34,878 nucleotides of DNA from CBDHHC01 sp050633205 (GCA_050633205.1 JBOEGA010000064.1:1-34878); one strand, 5' to 3'. Counted from the first letter of the stretch, positions 15,283-23,336 are shown. Program-made: numbers and translations. Notes: generated by a model from the sequence alone, not told the origin.

Positions 15283-15323
15283 CTGAAATATCTGGTTGTA
15301 TTTTTTATTTCCGGGAGGGAAAT

Positions 15324-16550
15324 ATGGAGAACTACGACGACAGTACCACTATGCCTGTCTGGCGCTATTCACCTGGCTATGAAAGAGTAATGCGTGAAGG
15401 CCATCTGTATCCTGCACCTACATGCGGCTCACCTTCACTGATCTGGCATATGGCAATTGCACCTAAAAGGCGGTTTGGCGATCAGCATGAACTCAGTGAG
15501 CCCTGGCAAAATAAAGATAAGATCCCCTGGCTGGAATTCCTTGAGAATGCGCATGGCGCTTATGATGGTGATTACAGACATTTTATTGAACAACTCAATG
15601 CTCTGGCGGCGAGACTACAAACCCGCAGGGTCGCGCCCTCTGAAGAATTTAAACTGATACGCCTGTCAACCGAAGGCGAAGAACAACAAACAGGTCCGGA
15701 TTCACATCAGTTTCTGACAGCCTCTCCCCAGACCCTTTCCTTTACTTTCTGGTGGCCTGATCCTCAAAAAGAAAGCCTGAAGGTTGGTATCAATACAAGT
15801 GATAATTTTCTTCGTGTTCACACCCAGATACAAACTCATACCGGTTATGCGACTATTACCTTTATCATTGATTCATCAAAACCTTACGGCGACTCGCAAA
15901 TTGAAAACTCTCCTGAGGATACATCCCTCACTGAGCAGGAAAAGGCGAATGCAACATCTATTCATGCCGAGCCGAACAGGAGAATAAGGGTAAGGCGGGC
16001 ACTCAATATTATTCGCTGCTCTTCGCTGAAACAAATCAGAACAGGTGCAGTTGAGTTTCCAAGACTACCTGAAAAGGATGTCTGTGAGCTGGAAGCAAGG
16101 GATCTTCTGGAGGCTTCGGAATATATATACAAGGATATATGGGAGGAACTGACTAAGGATTTTAAACTGGACCTTCTCACCAGCAAATCCACATCTGATG
16201 AATTACGTCTCGGGGAGCGTTTTTCAGATATGCGTGGACATATCATGTCAGTTGCAGGGTTGGAAACTGAAGAACTTGAACGGCTTTACAAGGAAAGAGA
16301 AAAGCTGATCAGAGATAATGCTCCACAGGATGGAGAAGATCATAATATATTAACCGACAAAAAAGACGCCCGGACGAAATTTCCAGACTGGAGGCCAGGC
16401 TATGGCTTCGATCTTGACGAAACTGAAAGACCACGTCCTGTCGCTGGCTTTGATGGTTTTGGCCGTTTTCATAAATTTGATGCATCCAGAAATGAAGGAC
16501 ATACTCTTCTTCGCTCCCTCTGGCCCTTTATCCGCAGGATATCTCCCTGA
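15324..16550 (+). CDS. Unrecognised cytoplasmic protein, first half of a possible UGA-split gene
   Basis: A 408-residue protein with a strong ribosome site (GGGAGGG six bases before the ATG). It has no signal peptide or membrane segment. Residues 1-80 contain aromatic-rich blocks (TMPVWRYSPGYERVM, HLYPAPTCGSPSLIWHM); the centre holds probable beta-strands (QTLSFTFWWPD, TGYATITFIID); the last third is helical and charged (CELEARDLLEASEYIYKDIW, ETEELERLYKEREKL). I do not recognise a family. The frame stops at TGA (16548-16550) and stays open in the same frame for 11 codons (ADYRDLVGCGV) into the ATG of the next ORF, so the two may be one gene of about 787 codons interrupted by a single UGA. They precede an SPFH-like gene in the same direction. 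Confidence 0.65.
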   Translation: MENYDDSTTMPVWRYSPGYERVMREGHLYPAPTCGSPSLIWHMAIAPKRRFGDQHELSEPWQNKDKIPWLEFLENAHGAYDGDYRHFIEQLNALAARLQTRRVAPSEEFKLIRLSTEGEEQQTGPDSHQFLTASPQTLSFTFWWPDPQKESLKVGINTSDNFLRVHTQIQTHTGYATITFIIDSSKPYGDSQIENSPEDTSLTEQEKANATSIHAEPNRRIRVRRALNIIRCSSLKQIRTGAVEFPRLPEKDVCELEARDLLEASEYIYKDIWEELTKDFKLDLLTSKSTSDELRLGERFSDMRGHIMSVAGLETEELERLYKEREKLIRDNAPQDGEDHNILTDKKDARTKFPDWRPGYGFDLDETERPRPVAGFDGFGRFHKFDASRNEGHTLLRSLWPFIRRISP

Positions 16551-16583
16551 GCGGATTACAGGGATCTGGTTGGCTGTGGCGTT

Positions 16584-17687
16584 ATGAACTGGCGTGCGCT
16601 CTATGTCAGCACACTCGGCTTTGGCGGCATTGATTTCAAACATGAAGACGAAACTCCAACACGAAAATCTGATGTACCAAATAACCATCTGCCTTTACTT
16701 GAATATCTGTGGAGACGGGACAAGCATAAAGACCAGCCTGACCAGATCAAGGCGATCAGTGAACAGAGAGAGGGCTCCAGGCCTTCCCGCTTTCTGATTG
16801 TCACAAAAGGTGAACCTCACCGTGAGCAGCTTGGACGCTTTATCGAACGTATCACAGCCTTGGAAACAGGGCGTATTTTTGCCCTCCGGGATATCGTTAT
16901 GATCAGGAATGCGGGTACTCATCTGGAGCTCATCGGACGAATGCTTGATGGGCTTCTTGAGCACTGGAGCAACAAGCGGGAAGAAGTTGAGGAAAGGTGG
17001 AGACAAACCAAAGCCAAACTTATCAGGAAGCGGCGACGCAGACAAAACATGTACCGTCCGGTTCGCTTTATACGCTCACTTCTTGATATCAATGTTCCGG
17101 AACTTCCCCTGCGAATGGACAAGGAGTGGGCAAAAAGGGAGCAGGAATATATTGATGAACTTAATGAGCATATCAAGGAAACAGACCGTCACGCCATTCG
17201 TTTGGCTGCAGCACTTGATGGCAGAATTGGAGCCCGCGGTGCCGGAAGAATTTTGTATGCCATTAATCGTTCCGAACTGGCAATCGGTGAGTTTGAACGC
17301 CTTATACACACACTTCATACCGGACATATTGATGGATGGACCAGCTACCCTCAATTTGTGACCAGAGGCCTGAAACCGAGCTTTGATTTTATTACAACAA
17401 CCGGTCAACGTCTGGTTGAAATGAGAAAAAGACTTCAGACCATTACAGAAACCATACAAACGGCTGCACTTATCGCGGAGACGGAAGCAACCCGCCTTAA
17501 TACACAGACACTTCAGGAGGTTGCACGTTTCTTTGCCCATACGAGATGGATCGTAGCCAGTGGCTTCGTAATCCTGACGGCACTGGCAATTGAAGGTCTG
17601 GCACCTGCTGGTTCCAAACCAACCAAGTTTATCATAGAGGCTGTTAAGGATATTGTTCCAGGTCTCATCAAATTCTTTGGTTTCTAA
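16584..17687 (+). CDS. Unrecognised C-terminally membrane-anchored helical protein (second half)
   Basis: A 367-residue protein starting MNWRALYVSTLGFGG. The N-terminal 110 residues look like an alpha/beta domain (RFLIVTKGEPHREQLGRFIERI, ALRDIVMIRNAGTHLELI). Long basic coiled-coil helices follow (HWSNKREEVEERWRQTKAK; then a basic RKRRRRQ patch; KEWAKREQEYIDELNEHIKE), and then a membrane segment near 328-350 (WIVASGFVILTALAIEGLAP) and a short amphipathic tail. The general layout (cytoplasmic domain, coiled coil, C-terminal membrane anchor) recalls CorA-like and DUF3422-type proteins, but I see no CorA GMN motif. It lacks a usable Shine-Dalgarno, and its start is in frame with the preceding ORF, which supports translation as part of a longer protein or by readthrough. 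The SPFH-like gene begins 48 bases later. Confidence 0.65.
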   Translation: MNWRALYVSTLGFGGIDFKHEDETPTRKSDVPNNHLPLLEYLWRRDKHKDQPDQIKAISEQREGSRPSRFLIVTKGEPHREQLGRFIERITALETGRIFALRDIVMIRNAGTHLELIGRMLDGLLEHWSNKREEVEERWRQTKAKLIRKRRRRQNMYRPVRFIRSLLDINVPELPLRMDKEWAKREQEYIDELNEHIKETDRHAIRLAAALDGRIGARGAGRILYAINRSELAIGEFERLIHTLHTGHIDGWTSYPQFVTRGLKPSFDFITTTGQRLVEMRKRLQTITETIQTAALIAETEATRLNTQTLQEVARFFAHTRWIVASGFVILTALAIEGLAPAGSKPTKFIIEAVKDIVPGLIKFFGF

Positions 17688-17735
17688 TGGAAGGTATAAC
17701 CAGCTAACAGGAATGCATATTACAGGGAGCTGAAT

Positions 17736-18803
17736 GTGAATATTTCAGATTATATATATTTAATAAATTTACAGAATATAGTTACATTACTAACATTAAT
17801 AGTATTGCTTATAATTATCAGATATCTCTGGAGAGGGTTCCTGACATCAACGGCGCTTGGCACATATGTGATCGTAACTGATGAGGGCTTCAAAAAAGTC
17901 CTCACAAAAGGCCATCACTTCATATGGCACCCCCGGGAAAAAGTTTTCAGGGGAAGATTTGCCCCTACTCTTTGTTATAAAGTATTTGCCCCCAACGTCC
18001 CCAGACGCAGATATAACTCTCATAATCTTCTAAACCGCAGGACCGGTAGAGTTAATCTGAAAATTCAACAGCTCACCTGCCCTGAATTTCATGTATCGAC
18101 CAGTGAACCAAAAGAACGACGTCTCACTGCTAATATCTCATTTCAGCTTGACCGCGATATTCTGGAAAATGCTCTTACATATGAAGATTTCGGAGCAACA
18201 TTACAGGCTCGTATTGAAGAGGCATTTCGTGAAACTATAGGCCTTTATGGAGATCAGGATATCGGCATAAATAAAGCACAGGTTATCCGTCAAGTGACCC
18301 ATTTCCTGATGGCGCCTGAGAATAACGCGAGAAAAAAGAAAGGCTTGCCTGAGGTACCGATACTGAAAAAAGGCGATGAAATGGTTGCAAACAGCGCTGA
18401 ACGGACGCCTCTTGGTGTCAGGTTTATTGATGTTGGCTTCTATATGCCCTCCGGTCGTAAAAAGCCGCCTGAGGATGAGAATATAAAACCCGGGCGGGAA
18501 ATCAATATCAGACATATGGAAGATATTGATCAGGAAAATCTGGATTCTATCAGGGATCAGTTTCTTATCGATAACTGGGAAAAATCTGAATGGATTAAGG
18601 ATAAGGAAGCGCATTACCAGACTGCCAATGAAATTATGTTACGCATACTTGAACTACAATCTGATCAGAATACTGCCCGGGCATTAGTGGATTCAGGTAG
18701 TTTGATGATCCTGTCGTCCGGTGAAATGGGGATCAGGGGACAATTACTCAGAGAGCCCATGCGCAAATTTATGCAGGAGTTTTCAAAGGCTAAAGACAAG
18801 TGA
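17736..18803 (+). CDS. Membrane-anchored Band-7/SPFH-like protein
   Basis: A 355-residue protein with one N-terminal membrane helix (about 15-40, LTLIVLLIIIRYLW). A beta-strand-rich domain of SPFH type follows (GTYVIVTDEGFKKVLTKGHHFIW, then RRLTANISFQLDRDI), and helices rich in charged residues (ENLDSIRDQFLIDNWEKSEW). SPFH proteins oligomerise on membranes and often partner with another membrane protein. The start is GTG at 17736, with AGGGAG six bases upstream; an overlapping ATG at 17734 is followed immediately by TGA. The first 30 codons are strikingly AT-rich. It is the third and last gene of this run and is closed by a hairpin at 18819. The SPFH assignment is from pattern and topology, with moderate confidence. 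Confidence 0.6.
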   Translation: MNISDYIYLINLQNIVTLLTLIVLLIIIRYLWRGFLTSTALGTYVIVTDEGFKKVLTKGHHFIWHPREKVFRGRFAPTLCYKVFAPNVPRRRYNSHNLLNRRTGRVNLKIQQLTCPEFHVSTSEPKERRLTANISFQLDRDILENALTYEDFGATLQARIEEAFRETIGLYGDQDIGINKAQVIRQVTHFLMAPENNARKKKGLPEVPILKKGDEMVANSAERTPLGVRFIDVGFYMPSGRKKPPEDENIKPGREINIRHMEDIDQENLDSIRDQFLIDNWEKSEWIKDKEAHYQTANEIMLRILELQSDQNTARALVDSGSLMILSSGEMGIRGQLLREPMRKFMQEFSKAKDK

Positions 18804-18818
18804 TACTGAGCAGGAGTA

Positions 18819-18841
18819 CTGGCAGGTTCATTGCCTGTCAG
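18819..18841 (+). terminator. Hairpin after the SPFH-like gene
   Basis: CTGGCAGG-TTCATTG-CCTGTCAG, an 8-bp stem with one G-U pair, 16 bases past the stop. The following bases are AT-rich (ATATATCTGAATAAC) but not a U-run. Confidence 0.5.
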
Positions 18842-19009
18842 ATATATCTGAATAACTATAAGGTAATACTCTCCCCTCCACCTTTCTGCTATTTTTTATC
18901 AGGGCAATATATCTGGCTCGAAAAATAATATCCAAATTGTTACCGCCCTGAAATGCGCCTGTTTATTGCTGCAAAATCATACAACAATCCACCAATAGGA
19001 GAAGCTGCG

Positions 19010-19435
19010 ATGACGCTGACTCTTGAACTTGCCCAGACTATTATCGGAACCTCCCTCGAAAAAGGACGCGAAATGAATCTGAACCCGCTTGCAGTTGTTG
19101 TACTTGACGCAGGCGGATATATGAAAGCGATGGCCCGTGAGGATGGTACGAGCACATTGAGACCTGATATTGCCAAGGGCAAAGCATATGGAGCGATTGC
19201 CATGGGCATGGGTTCCCGTGCATTGTATAAAAGAGCGCAGGAGCAACCATTCTTCATCAACTCTCTGAACAATCTTGCCAAAGGTTACCTGGTTCCTGTC
19301 CCCGGTGGAGTACTGATCCGAAGCAACAGGGAAATAATCGGGGCTGTGGGAATAACCGGTGATACATCTGAAAATGATGAGGTATGCGCTATTTCAGGAA
19401 TAATTGCAGCTGGTTTTACCGCTGATCCGGGGTAA
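19010..19435 (+). CDS. GlcG/HbpS family protein (DUF336-type)
   Basis: A 141-residue soluble protein of the GlcG/HbpS (PF03928, formerly DUF336) fold. Characteristic segments are NPLAVVVLDAGGYMKAMAREDG, IAKGKAYGAIAMGMGSRAL, PVPGGVLIRSNREIIGAVGITGDT and EVCAISGI. Family members are associated with glycolate, heme-binding or corrinoid loci, but the molecular activity is usually unknown. The open frame extends back to 18953; the ATG at 19010 is chosen because AGGAG lies eight bases before it and the family normally starts at MTLTLELAQ. It stands alone, without glc genes nearby. Confidence 0.85.
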   Translation: MTLTLELAQTIIGTSLEKGREMNLNPLAVVVLDAGGYMKAMAREDGTSTLRPDIAKGKAYGAIAMGMGSRALYKRAQEQPFFINSLNNLAKGYLVPVPGGVLIRSNREIIGAVGITGDTSENDEVCAISGIIAAGFTADPG

Positions 19436-19558
19436 ACCCGGCCTGTCACAAAATAAACGACATAAAAAAATCTGAAACAAGGGGCCGTTACGAACCATAA
19501 AAGGAGTTGTTTATAATTAAATACTAATCACTTTCAATATAACTATGTTCATGATATG

Positions 19559-19589
19559 TTCCTGTAAAAATAATTCAAAGGAACAGGAA
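19559..19589 (+). promoter_or_regulatory. Inverted repeat covering the GFA-gene ribosome site
   Basis: TTCCTGT (19559-19565) is complementary to ACAGGAA (19583-19589), which includes the Shine-Dalgarno AGGAA of the next gene (ATG at 19597). The 17-base loop allows a sequestering hairpin, so translational control is possible but unproven. Confidence 0.35.
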
Positions 19590-19596
19590 TATCAGC

Positions 19597-20004
19597 ATGA
19601 TTAATGGAAGTTGTTTATGCGGCAAAGTTAAATTTGAAATTACAGGAACACCTGACTCCCTGAGTTATTGCCACTGCTCAATATGCAGAAAAACTTCGGG
19701 AGTATTTTCGGCAGTTCTTATTGGTAAAGCCCAGGATTTTCAACTCATACAGGGACAGGAGTACATCTCTGAAGTGCCAACTCAACCGGAAAGGAAATTC
19801 AGACGTTGTTTTTGTAACAACTGTGGTACTTCATTGGGTGATATGGTTACTGGAGATATATATGTTATTGCCGCTTCCGCTTTGGATAATGATCCGGGAA
19901 TAAGACCTACAGTTCATATACACACCGCATCCAGACCTGCCTGGTATGATATTGATGATAACCTGAAGAAATTCGAAGCTGATTATATACCCGACAAAAC
20001 ATAA
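19597..20004 (+). CDS. GFA family zinc protein (glutathione-dependent formaldehyde-activating fold)
   Basis: A 135-residue protein of the GFA/CENP-V fold. The zinc-binding cysteines are all present: C-x-C in SCLCGKVKF, C-H-C-S-I-C-R in YCHCSICRKTSG, and RRCFCNNCGTSLG. Original members promote the condensation of glutathione with formaldehyde, but most of the family have unknown substrates. The ATG follows AGGAA at seven bases. It stands alone and is convergent with the acetyltransferase gene. Family confident, substrate not. Confidence 0.85.
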   Translation: MINGSCLCGKVKFEITGTPDSLSYCHCSICRKTSGVFSAVLIGKAQDFQLIQGQEYISEVPTQPERKFRRCFCNNCGTSLGDMVTGDIYVIAASALDNDPGIRPTVHIHTASRPAWYDIDDNLKKFEADYIPDKT

Positions 20005-20033
20005 AATTAAGATGCATTTTCAATAATCAGGAT

Positions 20034-20059
20034 CAGGCCCGGAGTAAAAGCCCGGCCTG
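20034..20059. terminator. Bidirectional terminator between convergent genes
   Basis: CAGGCC-C-GG-AGTAAAAG-CC-C-GGCCTG: a 6-bp stem, a C-C mismatch and 2 more pairs, followed by CTCTTCTATTCT on the forward side. It sits in the 60-base gap between the GFA and acetyltransferase genes. Confidence 0.65.
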
Positions 20060-20064
20060 CTCTT

Positions 20065-20736
20065 CTATTCTGCTCCAACAACCTTAAGAAGTCCGGCCAG
20101 ATCCCGCCTGACAACAGCATCCAGATTATCTTCTATTCTGCTGACTGGCCAGTCCCACCATTTTACCTGAAGAAGAGCGTCAACTGTCTGCTCATCAAAA
20201 CGCTGTTTCACCTGTCTGGCCGGGTTTCCTGCTACCACTGAATAAGGGGCAACATCTTTGGTGACAACCGCTGAAGTGCCAATAATTGCCCCGTCTCCGA
20301 TAACAACACCGGGCATAATTACTGCATTCATACCAATCCATATATCATTACCAATGACTGTATCGGCTTTATTGCCTTCAATTTTAAATAAAGCTTCCAC
20401 TTCTTCATCTGCCATCCCTGGTCTGAGCATAAAATTGCTAAAAGGGTAAGTTGAAAAACCACTCATATCATGATTTGCAGAACTGGTTATAAACCGCACT
20501 CCATGAGCAATCTGGCAGAATTTACCTATAGTCAGTTTTTCCGGGCTAAGTGGAAACAGATAGGGAGCAATATAAGAAGCATAATCCTCCAGCTCTTCAA
20601 AATGATGGTAATAGCTGAAATCACCAATTTTGATGCGTGGGTGATCAATCACCTGATTAAGATGAACCACCTGCTTCACGACTGTTCCATCAGGCATTTC
20701 CATTGGATATTTTTTGGAAGGATCAAGTCGGGGCAT
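20065..20736 (-). CDS. CatB/Vat-like xenobiotic O-acetyltransferase
   Basis: A 223-residue left-handed beta-helix acetyltransferase. It contains the entry segment KIGDFSYYHHFEEL, hexapeptide-repeat coils (LTIGKFCQIAHGVRFI; DTVIGNDIWIGMNAVIMPGVVIGDGAIIGTSAVV), the probable catalytic histidine in SSANHDMSG, and the closing SVVAGNPARQVKQRF. The acetyl-CoA-dependent family includes chloramphenicol (CatB) and streptogramin A (Vat) acetyltransferases, but many chromosomal members have undefined substrates. The frame extends six bases further to a TTG; the ATG at 20736 with GCGAG seven bases upstream is preferred. It may confer resistance; that is inference. No mobile element is adjacent, so it looks resident. 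Confidence 0.85.
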   Translation of the reverse strand: MPRLDPSKKYPMEMPDGTVVKQVVHLNQVIDHPRIKIGDFSYYHHFEELEDYASYIAPYLFPLSPEKLTIGKFCQIAHGVRFITSSANHDMSGFSTYPFSNFMLRPGMADEEVEALFKIEGNKADTVIGNDIWIGMNAVIMPGVVIGDGAIIGTSAVVTKDVAPYSVVAGNPARQVKQRFDEQTVDALLQVKWWDWPVSRIEDNLDAVVRRDLAGLLKVVGAE

Positions 20737-20831
20737 CTGCAAACTCGCTAACTGAAATTATATCTGGCAGATACTCTAGTATCCCGGTATTACAGACAAG
20801 ACAACAGAGTTCTGTTACGCCCAGATAAAAT

Positions 20832-21770
20832 TCAAGGCATCTTTTTTCCAATCATTCTCCGAACATCGGCAAGCTCGGCCTTGTTATCAATAAATGCCCG
20901 TCGACCTTTCACGTCAACACCAAGCCGCTTCCAGAGTACCGGAAGATTAGGATCTACAGGTTTTGCGCGCCAGTCCCTGTACATATCCATAAGAACTGTC
21001 GTCCCGGTTGCTTTGTCAGCTAACATCAGGGCTTTTGTAATATTCCAGAAGTCACTGTAATTTCCGCCAGCCTGCAATATACCGCGCAATGCATGTTGCA
21101 GGCCTTTTTTTCCATTAGTCCGCCTGCGGATTTCAAGATCGGCAACCATACAGAACATTGCCCCGCCCCAGTATCTGCGTCCCCAGGTCGGCGTATAGTC
21201 AAGTCCCTTGTCGCCATATCGTGGTAACCCGTTTGGCATTCCCTTGAACAGACTACCCCATGCAGATTCTTCACTCAGATGCCCCGCCTGATAGCGCGCA
21301 ATGGACTCAACATAAACAGCCAGCCCTTCAGTCAACCAGTCATGACGGTTGTCCAGTTTGGGAAATGCCAGATGTATCATTTCATGCACCATCACCCAGT
21401 CACGTACCAGCATCTGCCAGTCACTCTTCGCACCAAGCTTGATCCGTATATAGGGCTTGCCATACCCAAACGCCTTCCCTTCCTGTATGCCTCTTCCGGT
21501 TACAGAAAGAATATAAATATCAATTGTCTTCATTGGGAAGCGGCCATAATAGGCCGTGACGGCTTCAGCAGAACGGGAAACCCAGTTCAGGATCTGATGC
21601 TTCGGCATATCAAAGTTGCCGGGGTTGAAATGCACATTAAGAACTGCATCGGCCAGTTTTATCTTTACAGACTGGTGCCGGGAGGCAATTAAAGTCTGCC
21701 CATAACTGACTTCAGAGCAGAAACAGAAAACGGAGAGTGAAAAAACTGCAACCCAGTGATAATATTTCAA
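20832..21770 (-). CDS. Secreted zinc metallopeptidase (HExxH, peptidase MA-like)
   Basis: A 312-residue exported protein. A signal peptide runs to about residue 24 (MKYYHWVAVFSLSVFCFCSE), and the cysteines there could also suggest a lipoprotein, although no lipobox is obvious. The zinc site is HEMIH at 129-133, followed by the third ligand Glu148 in DWLTEGLAVYVE, the gluzincin arrangement typical of the peptidase_MA/M61-like group. The C-terminal half is helical (GMPNGLPRYGDKGL, WGGAMFCMVADLEIRR). The start codon is TTG (21768-21770), preceded by AGGA nine bases earlier; no in-frame ATG lies near enough to keep the signal peptide whole. Substrate unknown. It is a lone gene, divergent from the DoxX-like gene. 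Confidence 0.75.
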   Translation of the reverse strand: MKYYHWVAVFSLSVFCFCSEVSYGQTLIASRHQSVKIKLADAVLNVHFNPGNFDMPKHQILNWVSRSAEAVTAYYGRFPMKTIDIYILSVTGRGIQEGKAFGYGKPYIRIKLGAKSDWQMLVRDWVMVHEMIHLAFPKLDNRHDWLTEGLAVYVESIARYQAGHLSEESAWGSLFKGMPNGLPRYGDKGLDYTPTWGRRYWGGAMFCMVADLEIRRRTNGKKGLQHALRGILQAGGNYSDFWNITKALMLADKATGTTVLMDMYRDWRAKPVDPNLPVLWKRLGVDVKGRRAFIDNKAELADVRRMIGKKMP

Positions 21771-21967
21771 TGCTCAATATCCTGTAACTGCCTTATGAGA
21801 TATAAAGCCTAAATCAGGATGACTGAAATAAAAAGCATCCTCTACTTCAGATTATTGTGATCCGAATGCGAATTTTCTCTTCACATTTATTTGTATCGAT
21901 CTCCAGCACCTGCAATTGTATCCATAATCTGCCGACAAAAGCCGTCAGAAAATAAGGGGAATACCTC

Positions 21968-22372
21968 ATGACGAAACGATTACAGATCAGCCTTCCTCTA
22001 ATGCGTATCGGAGTATTTGCAGTCCTTTTTGTGTGGACACTGGACAAGTTCCTTGCACCCGAACATACAGCACGGGTCTGGGCGAAGTTCTATATGATAG
22101 ATAACCTGGGACACACCATGTCCTATGCCATCGGAAGTATTCAGATGATTATAATTCTGGCATTTCTGCTTGGGGTTCTGAAACGCTTTTCCTATGGTGC
22201 AGTCCTTATTATGCACGCTGCATCAACAATCTCCACCTGGCAATACCTTATCAACCCCTATGCCGGAAAGGGCAGTCTTCTGTTTATGACAGCCGTTCCA
22301 ATGCTGGCAGCATGTATAGCATTATATCTGTTACGTGACGAAGATAAGCTTCTGACGTTATCTCAAAAGTAA
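21968..22372 (+). CDS. Small four-helix membrane protein, DoxX-like
   Basis: A 134-residue inner-membrane protein with about four hydrophobic segments (LMRIGVFAVLFVWTLDKFLA; MSYAIGSIQMIIILAFLLGVL; AVLIMHAASTIST; LLFMTAVPMLAACIALYLL). Size, topology and the N-terminal R-I-x-x-x-x-x-F-x-W-x-x-D-K pattern resemble the DoxX/DoxD family, which is linked to quinone or redox functions in some bacteria. AGGGGA is seven bases before the ATG. The gene ends 5 bases before a very strong terminator shared with lysR. Confidence in the family is moderate. Confidence 0.6.
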   Translation: MTKRLQISLPLMRIGVFAVLFVWTLDKFLAPEHTARVWAKFYMIDNLGHTMSYAIGSIQMIIILAFLLGVLKRFSYGAVLIMHAASTISTWQYLINPYAGKGSLLFMTAVPMLAACIALYLLRDEDKLLTLSQK

Positions 22373-22376
22373 AAAA

Positions 22377-22415
22377 TCCGGTTTCCATATATGCCGGACA
22401 TATATGGAAACCGGA
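22377..22415 (-). terminator. Very strong bidirectional terminator, 17-bp perfect stem
   Basis: TCCGGTTTCCATATATG and CATATATGGAAACCGGA form a perfect 17-bp stem with a 5-base loop CCGGA. On the reverse strand it is followed by TTTTTTAC, ideal for ending the lysR transcript, and on the forward strand it closes the DoxX-like gene. Confidence 0.9.
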
Positions 22416-22427
22416 CAGCACCCGGCT

Positions 22428-23336
22428 CTAGGTCCGGGCCTGAACAAGATCTTGCACCAACCAGTTTCTGAATGCCAGAACCTCTTCACGCTTTATGTTC
22501 TCTTCTGCATAAACAATATAAAAACCTTGTCGCAGAGGTAATTTTGAACCGGATAATCTGACAAGTTTTCCCGCAGCAATATCATGACAAACCAGTGTCT
22601 CTCTGGTGAGCAGAATACCCGCTCCGGATATTGCAGCCTCAATAGCATCCGATGCCGTGCTGAATCTGGGACCTTCACGAGCTTCAGCACAGTGAATGCC
22701 TATCATGGAGAACCATGCCGACCAGTCAGGAAAATTTTCATTAAACCGCATACTTTCATCATGAAGCAGCATATGATTTGAAAAATCATCCGGAGTTGTA
22801 ATATTGTGAGCCTTAACAAAATCCGGCCTCGCCACAGGTATCAATGCGTCAGCCAGCAATAACTCACTGATAAAGCCAGCATATTGCCCTGCACCGAACC
22901 TTATACCGATATCCACTTCCTCACTGGCATAGTCAATAACGTCATGAGATGCATGAATATTAATATCAAGTCCAGGGTATTTGCAGAAAAAACTGTCCAG
23001 ATGCGGTACAAGCCACTTGGTTGAAAAAGCAGGAGCAACAGCTATTTTCAGAACAGCTTTCCTATAATGTCTGTCCAGCTTTCGCACCCCCTGCCCTATC
23101 TGTTTAAACCCCTGCTCTATATCCGGGTAGATATCCTGCCCTGCCTTGGTAAGTTTCAGGTAATTACGGTTACGAATAAAAAGCTGAACCCCCAGATCTT
23201 CCTCCAGTATTTTCACCAGATGGCTGACCGCCGCAGGAGTAACATTCAGTTCTGCCCCTGCCTTTTTAAAACTCAAATGCCTTGCCACTGTTTCAAAAGC
23301 TCTTAATGCTTTCAGCGATGGTAATCTAACTGGCAT
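22428..23336 (-). CDS. LysR-family transcriptional regulator, GcvA-like
   Basis: A 302-residue LysR-type regulator. The N-terminal winged helix-turn-helix is standard (LPSLKALRAFETVARHLSF, then AAVSHLVKILEEDLGVQLFIR). The substrate-binding domain follows (VAPAFSTKWLVPHLDSF, EEVDIGIRFGAGQY, SDAIEAAISGAGILLTRETLV), of the GcvA/AmpR subgroup by wording. The frame reaches an upstream ATG at 23378, but the ATG at 23336 is preferred because GGAG lies seven bases before it and the protein then begins MPVRLPSLKALRAFE, as the family does. It is divergent from the HAD hydrolase gene across 135 bases, a typical arrangement for a regulator controlling its neighbour, so the hydrolase gene is its probable target. 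Confidence 0.9.
   Translation of the reverse strand: MPVRLPSLKALRAFETVARHLSFKKAGAELNVTPAAVSHLVKILEEDLGVQLFIRNRNYLKLTKAGQDIYPDIEQGFKQIGQGVRKLDRHYRKAVLKIAVAPAFSTKWLVPHLDSFFCKYPGLDINIHASHDVIDYASEEVDIGIRFGAGQYAGFISELLLADALIPVARPDFVKAHNITTPDDFSNHMLLHDESMRFNENFPDWSAWFSMIGIHCAEAREGPRFSTASDAIEAAISGAGILLTRETLVCHDIAAGKLVRLSGSKLPLRQGFYIVYAEENIKREEVLAFRNWLVQDLVQART

Larger units (their letters stand above)
14834..15323. other. AT-rich spacer with perfect palindrome and structured leader
   Basis: About 490 bases without a gene, markedly AT-rich to about 15180. It contains a perfect 28-bp palindrome (14935-14962) and, near its right end, a set of inverted repeats (15218-15282) that could fold as a leader RNA for the next operon. 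A small hairpin CTGGC-TGCAT-GCCAG lies at about 15189-15203. The AT-rich composition and the sharp change to unrecognised genes afterwards are compatible with an accessory-island boundary. Confidence 0.5.

Noticed and set aside
16402..16587. 61-codon ORF bridging the UGA-split genes in another frame
   Set aside because: It could suggest a frameshift, but the two large ORFs are in the same frame, so no frame change is needed.
16548..16600. Selenocysteine insertion at the in-frame UGA
   Set aside because: No convincing bacterial SECIS stem-loop at the required distance, and no selenoprotein-type Cys-like motif around the UGA. Kept only as a remote option under the finding.
17076..17540. 154-codon reverse ORF inside the 367-residue gene
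   Set aside because: Antisense to the helical coding sequence; composition is Cys/Lys/Asn-rich without pattern.
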